Shown in pieces: positions 27,751 to 37,725 of a DNA stretch of 64,000 nucleotides; position 1 is the first letter of the stretch, and the number at the start of each line of letters is the position of its first letter. A model generated the notes under the pieces. It ran no database searches. It was not told where the DNA came from and saw only the letters and a program-made list of their open reading frames with translations. The position numbers and the translations under genes are program-made. The DNA comes from Elusimicrobiota bacterium (GTDB taxonomy: Bacteria > Elusimicrobiota > Elusimicrobia > UBA1565 > UBA9628), in the NCBI GenBank assembly GCA_016234805.1, contig JACRNU010000069.1:62001-126000 (forward strand). The letters run 5' to 3'.

Positions 27751-28665
27751 ATGAGGAGCAACCCTCTCTCCTTTCTCATTTGGCCGGTCATCATCGTTCT
27801 CCTTGCCCAGAGCGCGGCTTTCTGCGATTCAGGCTCAGCCCTGCTCGACACGCCGGTGGGAGCCAGGCCTGTGGGAATCGGGGCGTATACCGCGGTCGCC
27901 GACGATGCCGCGTCCCTGTTCTGGAACCCCGCCGGGTTGTCCTACATCAAGACCCGAGAGCTGAGCATCAACCATGCCGAGCTCTACGGCGCCAGCCGCC
28001 TCGAGTCCCTGGCTTACGGCCACCCGACCAAGTACGGGAGGTTCGGCGTGGGACTGAGCTATCTCGGCCACGGCAGCATCGAGAGCCGCGACTCCGCGGG
28101 CCTCAAGAACGGCGACTTCTCGGCTTCGGAAAGGCTCTTCATCATGGGCTACGCCAAGAACCTCGGCATGCTGCGCGTGGGCGCGAGCTTCAAATTCCTC
28201 CAACAGCAGATCGCGGAGACCTCGGCCAACGGCTTTGCCGCGGACCTCGGAGCCTCGGCCGCGGTCCTGCCATCCCTGAGGCTGGGCTTTGCCGCGCTCA
28301 ACATCGGCCCAGCCATGCGGTGGAACGGCCAGACCAGCGAACTCCCCCTGACCATGTCCGCGGGCATGGCGTGGGCCCCCCTCTCCCAAGTCCTCCTGTC
28401 AGCGGACGCCCGGCACAGGGTGCACGAGCGCAAGTCGGGCTTCGGCCTGGGCTTGGAGATCGAGGCCTACAAGGGCCTCTTCCTCCGGGCCGGCTACCTC
28501 TCCGCCGGCGAAGCCGCGGGAGCCAGGTCCTACGTGCCCGCGCTCTCGCGCATGCGGGCCGGGATGGGACTGCGGCTTCTCGACAAGCTCGGCCTGGATT
28601 ACTCGTTTTCGCCCGCGGGAGACATCGGCGCAGCGCAGAGACTGAGTATGGGGTACAAGTTCTAG
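27751..28665 (+). CDS. PorV/PorQ-like outer-membrane barrel
   Basis: A 304-residue barrel of the PorV/PorQ (UPF0164) family with signal peptide (MRSNPLSFLIWPVIIVLLAQ). The family signature is clear: GARPVGIGAYTAVADDAAS and LFWNPAGLSYI. Beta strands continue to the last residues, which end in Phe (LSMGYKF), as is usual for outer-membrane insertion. ATG 27751 is preferred to the TTG just before it. Two genes encoding FlgD-like domain proteins follow (10 bases, then a 4-base overlap), which makes this a likely three-gene operon. In type IX secretion PorV delivers substrates with a C-terminal domain; a similar role for the neighbours is inferred. Confidence 0.84.
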   Translation: MRSNPLSFLIWPVIIVLLAQSAAFCDSGSALLDTPVGARPVGIGAYTAVADDAASLFWNPAGLSYIKTRELSINHAELYGASRLESLAYGHPTKYGRFGVGLSYLGHGSIESRDSAGLKNGDFSASERLFIMGYAKNLGMLRVGASFKFLQQQIAETSANGFAADLGASAAVLPSLRLGFAALNIGPAMRWNGQTSELPLTMSAGMAWAPLSQVLLSADARHRVHERKSGFGLGLEIEAYKGLFLRAGYLSAGEAAGARSYVPALSRMRAGMGLRLLDKLGLDYSFSPAGDIGAAQRLSMGYKF

Positions 28666-28675
28666 GAGGATGTCC

Positions 28676-29275
28676 ATGCATCCGAGACTGTGGCTTTTCC
28701 TCGCGCTGCTCGGCCAACTGGCGTCCGCCGCCCAGGCGGCTCCCCCGCGGGGCTCGGCCGAGGAGAAGGCGGAGTTCGAGCGCCACATGCTCGCCTCGGA
28801 CAAGGTCGGCAAGCCCGCCCCGGCGGGGCAGGCGGCAGACGCTGCGGCCGGCGGGGAAGTCACCTCGGCCCTGGCTCCCGGCGAGCGCCCGTCCCTGCGC
28901 TTTGTGAAGAAGGGCGGCAAGATGAAGGCCCAATCCGCCCCAGCGGCTCCGGTCGCGGCTCCGGCCCTGGTGAACAAGGATGTCAGCCCGCCGTCCGATT
29001 TCGCGCTGGATTACGACCTCCCCGCTGACGCGGGCGTGACGATCTCGATCGTCGGGCCCGACGGGGTCCCGGTGCGCGAGTTCAGCATGGCCGCGGGCCA
29101 GCCCGGGGGCTCGCGCGGAAAGAACCGCGTCCTGGCTTGGGACGGCCGCGACGGCCTCGGCCGCGAGGCTCCGGCCGGGCCCTATCAGGCTCTCGTCATC
29201 ATCAGGCCCGGCCCCGGAGTCTCGCCGGAATCGGCAGGGGTCAAGGCCATCCCTCTCGTCAAGGGTCCGCGATGA
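28676..29275 (+). CDS. Small secreted protein with FlgD-like Ig domain
   Basis: A 199-residue secreted protein. Two ATGs are in frame; the one at 28676 is correctly spaced (6 bases) from AGGAGG at 28664-28669, whereas 28670 abuts it. The signal peptide is [20 protein letters not shown]. Residues about 25-105 are low-complexity (Ala, Pro, Lys). Residues about 105-199 resemble the FlgD Ig-like fold: [40 protein letters not shown]. It lies between the barrel and the giant propeller protein, whose start overlaps this stop (ATGA). It may be an adaptor or a free copy of the sorting-type domain. Fold moderately sure; role unknown. Confidence 0.68.
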   Translation: MHPRLWLFLALLGQLASAAQAAPPRGSAEEKAEFERHMLASDKVGKPAPAGQAADAAAGGEVTSALAPGERPSLRFVKKGGKMKAQSAPAAPVAAPALVNKDVSPPSDFALDYDLPADAGVTISIVGPDGVPVREFSMAAGQPGGSRGKNRVLAWDGRDGLGREAPAGPYQALVIIRPGPGVSPESAGVKAIPLVKGPR

Positions 29276-32200
29276 AGACGCTGCTCGCGGTCCAACTCCT
29301 GTGCGGCCTCGCGGCAAGCGCGTGGGCCGGGCCCTCGGTCCAGAGGACCTTCCAGTTGAGCGACTCCCCCTTCGGGATCGCCGCACCCTCAGCCGTCGCG
29401 ACGGACCCGGTCCGGCACGAGGCGTGGGTCGCGGGCAACTACTCCAACAATCTGGTGATCATCGACGCCGTGTCCAGGAAACCGATCGCCGAGATGACCG
29501 GGATCACGGGTCCCTCGGCCATGGCCTTCGACCGCACCCGCGGCCTCGTGTTCGTGAGCGCGTTCAACGGTCTCCATGTGATCGATGCCGCCACGCGGTC
29601 AAAAAAGGCGGCGTTCCCCCTTAATTCGTTCTACCCCAAGGCCCTGGCTGCGGACGAGACAGCCGGGGAGATCATCGTCCTCGGCAGCCAGTACGTCCCC
29701 TCCATCGCGAAGAACCAGGACATGATCCGCCGCTTCAACGCGAGCAACGGCATCATCAAGGCCACGGCTGCCCTTCCTCCCGACTACGCGAGCCACGGCT
29801 TCGCCCAGAGCGATTCCAGGATCTTCGTGACCGTCTACATGACGGCCGGCCCCACGGCATACCAATCCGAGCTATGGGTCCTGGACAAGGCGAGCATGAC
29901 CGTGGTCCAGAAGGTCGCGCTGGGGGCGGTCTGGCCCGCTGAAGTCGCCTTCGACCGGAGCGACGGGTCGGTCTACGTGGGCACCTACGGCCGCGTCACG
30001 AAATACGCGCCTGACAGCTCGGGCTTCCTGGTCAAGGGCGCCGCGATCCTTGCCTCCGGCTACTTCTGGAGGATGGTGATCGACGGGACTTCGGGCCGCC
30101 TCTACGGGATCGACACCTACGGCAACAAAGTCCAGATCGTGGACCTCAAGGCCGGCAAGCTCCTCAAGACCCTAGCCACCGGGGCCCGGCCCTCAGCCAT
30201 CGCCATGGACGCCGAGGCCGGGCTCGTTTTCACGGCCAACCGCGAATCAAACGACTCCTCCATCTTCGACCTCAAGACCGACGCGAGCCTGGGCAAGGTG
30301 GACCTGGCCCGCCTCCTCCCCAAGTCCATGGCCCTGATCCCGGGAACGGACACGATCCTGGTGGGAACCAACCAGACCAGCGCCTTCACCGTATGGAACA
30401 AGCGCACCTTCGTCCTGGAGAAGATCCTCCCCGACCCTTACGAGACCGTGACCGACCTCGCCTTGTTCCCCGGCCTGCGCAAGGCCTTCGTGCTCTCCGG
30501 GGCGGAGTCCAGCGGGTACATCCGCAAGCTCATGCTCGACGGCTACGGCGCCCAGACCGCGCCGTTCGCCTCCTCCGGCCTCACGGGCATCGAAGCCTAT
30601 CCGGAAGCCAACCAGCTTCTCTCCACCACGCTCAACGCCCCTTCGACCGGGGTCTACATGGGCGCTCTCGCCTTGTGGGACGCGTCCGCCGAGGTCCAGC
30701 TCGGCACCATCATCCTGAGCTCCCAGGCCGACTATCCCAAGACCGTGGCGGTCAACAACGCGACCGGCAAGGCGTACGTGGTCCTCTACGGAGCGCACCA
30801 AGTGGCCGTGGTCGACATCGCGACCTCCCGAGTGCTCAAGAAGATCCCGGTGGGCTTCTACCCGGTCTCGGCCGCGGTCAACCCCAACCTCAACCGGATC
30901 TACGTGGCCAACTACGGCTCGAACTCGGTCTCCGTCATCGACGGAGCCGCAGACGCGGTGCTCGCCCATGTCGCGGTCGGTTCCAAGCCCAAGGCCGTGG
31001 CGGTCAAGCGGCGCGGGGCCAGGGTCTACGCGGCCAACTCCGGGGACAAGACCGTCACGGTGCTCGACGGCCGGACCCTCGCGGTAGCCGCGACCCTGGC
31101 CTCGGGAGGCGTGCCGGAGAGCATGGTCGTGGACGAGGCCGCGGACCAGGTCTTTGTCGCGAACACGGCTGACGCGTCCATCACGGTCCTGGCGGACCCG
31201 ACCTCATCCGACACCCAGCCGCCGACCATCTCCCACACCCCGCTCGCCGGGACCTTCCCGGAGGCGCAGGACGTCGCAGTGGAAGCCCAGGTCACGGATG
31301 ATGCCGGGACCCCGGTCGTCACGCTCACCTATTGGTCACCCGGATCCTCCGTCTACCACACCGTACCCATGGGTCCCGGGGGAGGCGCCTCCTTCAAGGG
31401 GGTCATCCCGGCCGCGTTCCTCCTGGCGCTCAAGGGGGACAGGGTCTCCTACTTCATCGATGCCACGGACGCTGAAGGCAACGGCCCTCCCCTCGGCCAG
31501 GGCATGGGCTCCCCCACGAGCCCCAATCAGTTCTCCGTAGCCAAGGGCCTGAGCCTGCTGTGGACGAACAAGTTCGACAGGATCTCCGGGGGCTTCTACC
31601 GCATGGTGCCGGGCCCGTCCGCGGCCATCGGCAACATCCGGCCCGACCTGCCCGGCATGGAGGTCGCCACCGGCAACGAGGAGTTCTTCCCCAACACAGG
31701 GACGCCGGGAGTGTCCGGCCGTTGGTTCCTCTTCGGATCCCAGGGCAGCCTGGTCTTCTGGAAGAACACCGAGAACGACGAAGCGCACTCCTCGGTCAAT
31801 CTCTTCGACTTGAACGGGGACGGAGTGCCCGAGATGCTCGGAGGCACGACCTCGGGCCGCGAGATGCAGGCCTGGGACGGCCAGGGCCGCTGGATCTGGC
31901 GCCACCTGCTCGACGGCCACCACCTCTCCACCCCGGCCGTGGACATCCTCAAGCCCGGCGACGACCCCATGGTCTACGGCGGGAGCTTCGACAACTACTT
32001 CCGGTGCGTCAACGGCCGGACCGGCTCGCTCGTCTGGAAGTTCAAGGCCGAGACCTGGATATGGTCCTCCCCGGCCGTGGCGGACTTGGACGGCGACGGC
32101 CGCAAGGAGGTCGCGTTCGGCACGGACCAGCTCACCATCGGCAGGCCGAACTTCTACGTGCTCGACGCCGCGAGCGGCGCCGTGCGCTGGACCGCGGCCC

Positions 32201-34158
32201 TCGGAGGGCATATGCGCGCCTCAGCCGCCCTCTGGGACACCAACGGGGACGGCATCCTCGAGGTCCTGGTCGGGGCCCCGGACGGCGTGTTCCGCGCCAT
32301 GAACGGCAAGACCGGAGCCGTGCTCTGGACCGTGAAGACCGGAGGCGAGATCGTCTCATCCGCGGCCATCGGCGACGTGGACAACGACGGCGTCAACGAG
32401 ATCGTGTTCGGCTCCTCGGACGGCGAGCTCTACTGCCTCGCGCCGGATGGCCGCGTCAAGTGGACCGCGAACCTCGGAAGCCCGGTGCTCGGCTCTCCTG
32501 CCCTGGCCCGCAGGCGGCCAGGCGCGGGCCTCGACGTCTACGTGACGGCCGCGGCAGGCACCCTTTTCGTCCTTTCAGGGATCGACGGCAGGACCCTCGC
32601 CGGATTCGGGAGCGACGCCAGCGTGGTCTCCTCGCCGGTCGTGGGCGACGTGGACGGGGACGGCAAGCTCGAGGTCTTCTTCCAGGACCGCGCAGCCGAG
32701 AATGACGCGAACATGAAAGGAGACATGTTCTACGCCCTGCGAGACCTCGACTCCCAGGTGCCTGCCTTTGCCCTGGAATGGCCTGTGTTCAGGTGCAATG
32801 CCGCCCATACAGGGTACTGCAGCCAATCTCCTGCTCCAGCGCCGGAACCGACCCCCACGCCTGCGCCTACGCCCGAACCGACACCCGCGCCCACTCCCAC
32901 GCCCGAACCGGCCCCCACGCCTACCCCCACGCCCGAACCGGCCCCCACGCCTACCCCCACGCCTGAACCGGCCCCCACGCCTACTCCTACGCCTGAGCCT
33001 CCCAATGACGGCAAATGCACCGATACCTCAGCCATCCTCAAACTGCCCAAGGACGGCAAGAAGATCTGGGGCAATGCTGTCACGACCATGGCCGAGGCTG
33101 CGTGCCCGGATTCGAAGTTCTCGAAAGTCCTCTTCCAATACCGCCATGAATCCTCGCAGGAGTGGAAGGATATCTCGCTTCCAGACTCCAAGAAGCCCTA
33201 TTCGGTGTACTGGAACGTCAGCGACGGGAACGTTCCCTGGGGCAACCACTTCCTAAGAGCCGTGGCCTATGACGAGGACGGAAACCCCGACATCGACCCG
33301 CCCACCATCAGCGTGGTGGTCGGGGACGCCAACCCGGACATCGTGGAGGATGGGAACCCGGACGTGGACCCCAACAACCCCCACCGCCTGACCGAGAAGG
33401 TGGATACCACGACCTCGACCAAGATCACCCTGGCCGACGGCACCGCGGTCAACATCCCGGCCGGAGCGGTCCCCGCTGGAGAGAAGATCCAGATCTCCTC
33501 CCCGAAGCCGGGAACCGCGCCTGCGGCGAAATCGCCGTTCGCGATCCTCGAACCCATCGGCATCTACCTGTCGCTCTCGTTCACGAACGGGACCCAGTCC
33601 TTTGCCAAGCCCGTGGAAGTGTTCATCTCCGCCCCGGACAGCGACAACAACGGCATCGTGGACGGCACCGCCGTCGCGACCAAGGACCTCAAGCCCTACT
33701 ATTACAACGAGAAGCTCGCGGCCTGGGTGCCCGTGACCGCCACGGGCAAGTCCCCCTTCGGGGTCTCGGCCGTGGCCTCCCCGCAAGGTGCCCCGGGCGT
33801 GGGGTTCCTCACGGACCACTTCACCCTCTTCGGCCTGTTCCAGGAATCATACCCTTCAGCGCCTTCCAAGGGGGAGATGTTCGTCTACCCCAACCCGGTG
33901 CGCGCAGGCCAATCCGCGACCTTCGCGGCCAAGGTCGGCCAGGCGCGCAGGTTCGAGCTCCGGGTCTACGGCATGGCCGGAGGGCTCGTGCACTCGGTGG
34001 ACGTGGACGCCCCGGCTCCCATCGTGGACGGCGAGTACATGTACAGGTACGTCTGGGAGGCCGCGGGCGTCCCTAACGGGGTCTACATCTACACCCTGAC
34101 CGTGGGCACGAACGCGGGCGACGTCAGGACCAAGGGCCGAGTCGCGCTCCTCCGCTAG
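29272..34158 (+). CDS. Giant surface protein: two propellers, Pro/Thr linker, Ig-like and FlgD-like domains
   Basis: A 1628-residue secreted protein; ATG 29272 gives the signal peptide [20 protein letters not shown] and overlaps the previous stop. Residues about 25-640 are YVTN-type repeats ([40 protein letters not shown]). Residues about 645-745 are an Ig-like domain. Residues about 765-1180 form a second propeller with PQQ-like and FG-GAP calcium loops ([40 protein letters not shown]). A Pro/Thr linker covers 1185-1244. Then come an Ig-like domain, a ZU5-like domain ([20 protein letters not shown]) and a C-terminal FlgD-like domain from about 1537 ([23 protein letters not shown]). Likely displayed on the cell surface, with the adjacent PorV-like barrel as export partner. 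Binding target unknown. Confidence 0.82.
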   Translation: MKTLLAVQLLCGLAASAWAGPSVQRTFQLSDSPFGIAAPSAVATDPVRHEAWVAGNYSNNLVIIDAVSRKPIAEMTGITGPSAMAFDRTRGLVFVSAFNGLHVIDAATRSKKAAFPLNSFYPKALAADETAGEIIVLGSQYVPSIAKNQDMIRRFNASNGIIKATAALPPDYASHGFAQSDSRIFVTVYMTAGPTAYQSELWVLDKASMTVVQKVALGAVWPAEVAFDRSDGSVYVGTYGRVTKYAPDSSGFLVKGAAILASGYFWRMVIDGTSGRLYGIDTYGNKVQIVDLKAGKLLKTLATGARPSAIAMDAEAGLVFTANRESNDSSIFDLKTDASLGKVDLARLLPKSMALIPGTDTILVGTNQTSAFTVWNKRTFVLEKILPDPYETVTDLALFPGLRKAFVLSGAESSGYIRKLMLDGYGAQTAPFASSGLTGIEAYPEANQLLSTTLNAPSTGVYMGALALWDASAEVQLGTIILSSQADYPKTVAVNNATGKAYVVLYGAHQVAVVDIATSRVLKKIPVGFYPVSAAVNPNLNRIYVANYGSNSVSVIDGAADAVLAHVAVGSKPKAVAVKRRGARVYAANSGDKTVTVLDGRTLAVAATLASGGVPESMVVDEAADQVFVANTADASITVLADPTSSDTQPPTISHTPLAGTFPEAQDVAVEAQVTDDAGTPVVTLTYWSPGSSVYHTVPMGPGGGASFKGVIPAAFLLALKGDRVSYFIDATDAEGNGPPLGQGMGSPTSPNQFSVAKGLSLLWTNKFDRISGGFYRMVPGPSAAIGNIRPDLPGMEVATGNEEFFPNTGTPGVSGRWFLFGSQGSLVFWKNTENDEAHSSVNLFDLNGDGVPEMLGGTTSGREMQAWDGQGRWIWRHLLDGHHLSTPAVDILKPGDDPMVYGGSFDNYFRCVNGRTGSLVWKFKAETWIWSSPAVADLDGDGRKEVAFGTDQLTIGRPNFYVLDAASGAVRWTAALGGHMRASAALWDTNGDGILEVLVGAPDGVFRAMNGKTGAVLWTVKTGGEIVSSAAIGDVDNDGVNEIVFGSSDGELYCLAPDGRVKWTANLGSPVLGSPALARRRPGAGLDVYVTAAAGTLFVLSGIDGRTLAGFGSDASVVSSPVVGDVDGDGKLEVFFQDRAAENDANMKGDMFYALRDLDSQVPAFALEWPVFRCNAAHTGYCSQSPAPAPEPTPTPAPTPEPTPAPTPTPEPAPTPTPTPEPAPTPTPTPEPAPTPTPTPEPPNDGKCTDTSAILKLPKDGKKIWGNAVTTMAEAACPDSKFSKVLFQYRHESSQEWKDISLPDSKKPYSVYWNVSDGNVPWGNHFLRAVAYDEDGNPDIDPPTISVVVGDANPDIVEDGNPDVDPNNPHRLTEKVDTTTSTKITLADGTAVNIPAGAVPAGEKIQISSPKPGTAPAAKSPFAILEPIGIYLSLSFTNGTQSFAKPVEVFISAPDSDNNGIVDGTAVATKDLKPYYYNEKLAAWVPVTATGKSPFGVSAVASPQGAPGVGFLTDHFTLFGLFQESYPSAPSKGEMFVYPNPVRAGQSATFAAKVGQARRFELRVYGMAGGLVHSVDVDAPAPIVDGEYMYRYVWEAAGVPNGVYIYTLTVGTNAGDVRTKGRVALLR
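32824..33003 (+). repeat. Tandem repeat encoding Pro-Thr-Glu linker
   Basis: About 180 bases of degenerate 30-base repeats encode [10 protein letters not shown]-type units, the last three nearly identical at DNA level. This forms an extended spacer between propeller and C-terminal domains of the giant surface protein. Such tracts can change length by slippage. Confidence 0.8.
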
Positions 34159-34165
34159 AACAGGG

Positions 34166-35158
34166 TCAGAAGCGCGCGGTGACCGAGACCTGGTGGGTCA
34201 GCCCAAGGGTGCCGAGCGGCACGAAGCCGTAGTCCAGGGAGTACTTCTCATAGGCGAGGCCGACGCCGGCTGACAAGCCGGTCGCCCCGCTCACCTCTCC
34301 GAGGGTCTTGGAACTGAACCCCACCCTCCCCGCCCCGGACCATCGCCCGGCCAGAACGCGGCGGTACTCGGCGCCCACGGCCCCGTACGGGGAGGTCTCC
34401 CACGGGACCACACCCTCCACCGCGCAGAGGACCTGGTCGCTGTACTTGAAGGACACGCCCGCCTTGCCCACGAAGGGCAGGACCTCGCGCTCCTGGTCGT
34501 ACTTGAGCACTCCGCCGATGTTCTGGGCAACAAGGGCGAACCTCAGCCTCTCGTCCAGGTATTCCGGCGACCGCAGCCCGATGTCGAAGCTCTGGGTGCG
34601 GTCCGCGGCGCTGATCTTCGAGTAGACGAATTTGGCCGCGAGCCCAACCGTGTACCCGCGGAGCCATCTCCACTCGTCCACGGGCCGATCGTAGTCGGCA
34701 GGAGCGGCCTCGCGCTCCTCGAGCCGGTATGCGTAAGCGATGGTGACGGCCATGTCGTAGGGCCGGAACGCGCCCTGTTCCACGCCGGAGGGATCGACCT
34801 CCATGACATCGCCGGCGGAAAGGTAGTGGATGGAAGCCCCGACGACCCCGAACTCGCGGGGCAGCTGCTGCGCGTAGGCCGCGTACTCGAAGGAGATGGA
34901 GTCCAGATAGGCCGCGTGCATGAAGGTGGCGGAGCGCTTCTCGATGCCTGTCATGCCGGCGGGGTTCCAGTAGACGGCGCTCGCGTCGTCGGCCAAAGCG
35001 GTGTAGGCCTCGCCCATGGCCACGGCCCTGGCCCCCGCCCCCAGCCTCAAGAAAGGAGCTCCGATTGAAGCGCGCGAGTACGCAGCCAGGCCAGCGGCCC
35101 GCGCGGCCCCCTGGAACGTCCCCAGGAGCAAGATGAAAAGGACCGCGGCCCGGCTCAT
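34166..35158 (-). CDS. PorV/PorQ-like outer-membrane barrel
   Basis: A 330-residue barrel of the PorV/PorQ (UPF0164) family. ATG 35158 overlaps the stop of the fibronectin-repeat gene (ATGA) and gives the signal peptide MSRAAVLFILLLGTFQGAAR; the longer reading from 35263 lies inside that gene. Family signature: GARAVAMGEAYTALADDASA and VYWNPAGMTGI. The chain ends in Phe after alternating strands (LTHQVSVTARF). It is translationally coupled to the large surface protein upstream, mirroring the pair at 8665-14294. This is convergent with the giant propeller gene, leaving 7 bases between stops. Confidence 0.85.
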   Translation of the reverse strand: MSRAAVLFILLLGTFQGAARAAGLAAYSRASIGAPFLRLGAGARAVAMGEAYTALADDASAVYWNPAGMTGIEKRSATFMHAAYLDSISFEYAAYAQQLPREFGVVGASIHYLSAGDVMEVDPSGVEQGAFRPYDMAVTIAYAYRLEEREAAPADYDRPVDEWRWLRGYTVGLAAKFVYSKISAADRTQSFDIGLRSPEYLDERLRFALVAQNIGGVLKYDQEREVLPFVGKAGVSFKYSDQVLCAVEGVVPWETSPYGAVGAEYRRVLAGRWSGAGRVGFSSKTLGEVSGATGLSAGVGLAYEKYSLDYGFVPLGTLGLTHQVSVTARF

Positions 35159-37623
35159 CGCTCCACCGCCACTTTGAAGGTCCTCTTCGCCCCGCCGCTC
35201 TCGATGAGGACGACATAGACTCCGCTCGCGGCCGGCTGTCCCTCTCCGCTGCGTCCGTTCCATGCGGCCATCCCGGCGTTGTCGGCGGAAAGATCCCTGA
35301 TCCTCCTGCCCTGGAAGTCGAAGAACCTCAGTCTTGCTCCGGCCGGCAGGTTGATGAAGGTCATGGAGGACTGCCCCTGGTTGGGCCGCAGCGGGACGGG
35401 GAACGCTTTGACCCGTGAGAGGTCGCTGTTCGCCGACGCCTGCATCAGCTGAAAGGTGGAGAGGTGGTTGACCTCGGCCGTCACCTCCTTGGCCGAGGTG
35501 TCGGTCTTCGAAACCAGGGGGACCCAGACGCCGCGCAGAGGGTCATGCCGGGCGATGATCAGCCTGGTCTCGTCCGTGCCCGCGGGCAGCAGGGCGCCTC
35601 CATAGCCGATCGACAGGGTGACGGGATTCTCGGGCTGGACCTCGGGGACCAGGGTGATCTCCACGCCGACGCCCGTGGCGGCGCCGTCCGAGGCCGGGAA
35701 CCCGGCCGGAAGCCGCGTGACGATCTGCACGGCGGAGTCGAAAGCCGCGGCCGGGACCTCGACCCTGATCTCGCCGCTCGCGGCATAGAGCACGATGGTC
35801 TGCGCCGAGCCGGGAGCCACGGACTGCGACGAGGCCGCGGTCCGCGTGGAGCCCAAGCTCGTGTACGCGGTCGGCAGGCCGTTGTTATTGACGGCCCGCA
35901 CCGCCGCGTGATAGTCGGCGGTCAAGGACAAGCCGGTGAAGACCGCGAAGGTGTTGAAGGTGGACGAGCTCTTGTTCCCGGAAAGACCGTTGCTGCTCGG
36001 GGAAGCGGCCGAGGACAGCACGGCCTCATAGCGGGCGCCCGGGCCGCCGCCGCCCGACGTCCAGTTGACCTGGATGCTCGATGTGTCGACCTTGCTGAAC
36101 GCCGAGGCCACCGGCGCGAGCGCCAGGGTGGAGGTGGAGGGCAGGCCGGTGAAGGCCGAGGCTCCTCCGAGGGAGTTCAGCGACGCCGCGCGCGCGTAGT
36201 AGGTCGTGTTCGCGCCCAGGCCCGTGAAGATCGCCCAGTTCTCAGCCGTGACCGACGAGGCGGCCACGGGCGAGAACCCGGAGTCGGCGCTCAGCTGAGC
36301 CAGGTAGCGCGTGCCGCCAGGGTTGCTGTTCGGGCCCCAGTTGGCCGTGAGCCGGTCGACCGCGATGGCGCTCGGCAAGGCCGAGGTCGGCGCGTTGGCC
36401 AGGGTGGCGGTCGAGCCCAGGTCCGCGTACGCGGTGGGGATGCCGTTATTGTTGACCGCCCGCACCTCCGCGTAATAGGTCGTGTTCACGCCCAGGCCCG
36501 CGCTGAAGACCCCGAAGGTCTCGAAGGTGGCCGAGCTCTTGTTCCCCGGGAGCCCGTTGGTGCTCGGGGAAGCGGCCGCGGACAGCAGAGCCTCGTAAAG
36601 CACGCCCGGCCCGTTGCCGGCCCAACTCCAATTGGCCCGGACGGCCGACGCCGTGACCCCGCTGAACGCGGAGGCCGCCGGCGCCGCGGCCAGAGTGGAA
36701 GTGGAGGGCAAGCCGGTGAAGGCCGAGGCTCCTCCGAGGGAGTTCAGCGACGCCGCGCGCGCGTAGTAGGTCGTGTTCGCGCCCAGGCCCGTGAAGATCG
36801 CCCAGTTCTCAGCCGTGACCGACGAGGCGGCCACGGGCGAGAAGCCGGAGTCGGCGCTCAACTGGGCCAGGTAGCGCGTGCCGCCCGGGTTGCTGTTCGG
36901 GCCCCAGTTGGCCGTGAGCCGGTCGACCGCGATGGCGCTCGGCGAGGCCGAGGTCGGCGCGTTGGCCAGGGTGGCGGTCGAGCCCAGGTCCGCGTACGCG
37001 GTGGGGATGCCGTTGTTGTTGACCGCCCGCACCTCCGCGTAATAGGTCGTGTTCACGCCCAGGCCCGCGCTGAAGACCGCGAAGGTCTCGAAGGTGGCCG
37101 AGCTCTTGTTCCCCGGGAGCCCGTTGGTGCTCGGGGAAGCGGCCGCGGACAGCAGAGCCTCGTAGAGCACGCCCGGCCCGTTGCCGGCCCAACTCCAATT
37201 GGCCCGGATGGCCGACTCCGTGACCCCGCTGAACGCGGCGACCCCCGGCGCCGCGGCCAAGGTGGAAGTCGATTTGACGGCGTTGAAGCTGACGTAGGCT
37301 GCGTCGTCCTCGGTGGAGTTCTTGACCTCGAACCAGTAGGTGGTGTTGGGGACGAGATTGCTGAAGGTCGCGGCGGACTCTCCCAGGTTCCCGAGGCCCG
37401 ACGAGATGATGACCTGGAAGTTGTCCTGGCCCAAGACGATCGTGGGTGTCGAGGTCGCCGGGATGGTCCAGCTGATTCCCAAGGTGATGGGGCCGACCGC
37501 GGTGAGGGTGACTCCGCTGACCGTCGCGGCCCGGACTCCGGGAGCGGCAAGCAGCGCGGCGGGGAGGAGGAGCCCGCGGGCCAGCCGGAGGATTCCGGAC
37601 CCGCCGGCCCGCAAAGGTTCCAT
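35155..37623 (-). CDS. Secreted fibronectin type III repeat protein with FlgD-like C-terminal domain
   Basis: An 822-residue surface protein. Signal peptide about residues 1-33 (ILRLARGLLLPAALLAAPGV). Six Fn3-like modules follow (for example TYWFEVKNSTEDDAAYVSFN and NTTYYAEVRAVNNNGIPTAY), including two nearly identical 189-residue blocks. Residues about 620-730 are a beta domain with VEVPAAAFDSAVQIVTRLPA. The C-terminal 85 residues are FlgD-like: VKAFPVPLRPNQGQSSMTF, AAWNGRSGEGQPAASGVYVV. Fn3 proteins of this kind bind glycans or neighbouring cells. TGGTAAAAT lies 8 bases before the ATG at 37623. It is coupled to the downstream PorV-like barrel. Domain calls are sound; binding partner unknown. 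Confidence 0.82.
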   Translation of the reverse strand: MEPLRAGGSGILRLARGLLLPAALLAAPGVRAATVSGVTLTAVGPITLGISWTIPATSTPTIVLGQDNFQVIISSGLGNLGESAATFSNLVPNTTYWFEVKNSTEDDAAYVSFNAVKSTSTLAAAPGVAAFSGVTESAIRANWSWAGNGPGVLYEALLSAAASPSTNGLPGNKSSATFETFAVFSAGLGVNTTYYAEVRAVNNNGIPTAYADLGSTATLANAPTSASPSAIAVDRLTANWGPNSNPGGTRYLAQLSADSGFSPVAASSVTAENWAIFTGLGANTTYYARAASLNSLGGASAFTGLPSTSTLAAAPAASAFSGVTASAVRANWSWAGNGPGVLYEALLSAAASPSTNGLPGNKSSATFETFGVFSAGLGVNTTYYAEVRAVNNNGIPTAYADLGSTATLANAPTSALPSAIAVDRLTANWGPNSNPGGTRYLAQLSADSGFSPVAASSVTAENWAIFTGLGANTTYYARAASLNSLGGASAFTGLPSTSTLALAPVASAFSKVDTSSIQVNWTSGGGGPGARYEAVLSSAASPSSNGLSGNKSSSTFNTFAVFTGLSLTADYHAAVRAVNNNGLPTAYTSLGSTRTAASSQSVAPGSAQTIVLYAASGEIRVEVPAAAFDSAVQIVTRLPAGFPASDGAATGVGVEITLVPEVQPENPVTLSIGYGGALLPAGTDETRLIIARHDPLRGVWVPLVSKTDTSAKEVTAEVNHLSTFQLMQASANSDLSRVKAFPVPLRPNQGQSSMTFINLPAGARLRFFDFQGRRIRDLSADNAGMAAWNGRSGEGQPAASGVYVVLIESGGAKRTFKVAVER
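36121..37254 (-). repeat. Two nearly identical 567-base tandem units (Fn3 pairs)
   Basis: The sequence repeats with an exact offset of 567 bases (for example the segments starting at 36151 and 36718), equal to 189 residues or two Fn3 modules. Differences are a handful of bases, which indicates recent duplication or ongoing gene conversion. Confidence 0.88.
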
Positions 37624-37631
37624 GGCGGGCT

Positions 37632-37640
37632 ATTTTACCA
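37632..37640 (-). promoter_or_regulatory. Extended -10 box TGGTAAAAT before the Fn3 gene
   Basis: TGGTAAAAT on the minus strand, 8 bases before the ATG at 37623, identical to 5769-5777. No good -35 lies 17 bases upstream, as expected for extended -10 promoters. Transcription would begin at or next to the start codon. Confidence 0.45.
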
Positions 37641-37664
37641 TTCCATGTCGTGGTTTGACGAGAA

Positions 37665-37694
37665 TTGACAATGGTGAGGCAAGGTTTGTATCGT
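37665..37694 (+). promoter_or_regulatory. Sigma70-like promoter for the sensor kinase operon
   Basis: A perfect -35 TTGACA (37665-37670) and a -10-like TATCGT (37689-37694) with an 18-base spacer, 32 bases before the TTG start at 37726. It lies in the AT-rich divergent gap. Confidence 0.45.
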
Positions 37695-37725
37695 CAAATA
37701 ATTCCATATTCAGAGGGGGGGGATC

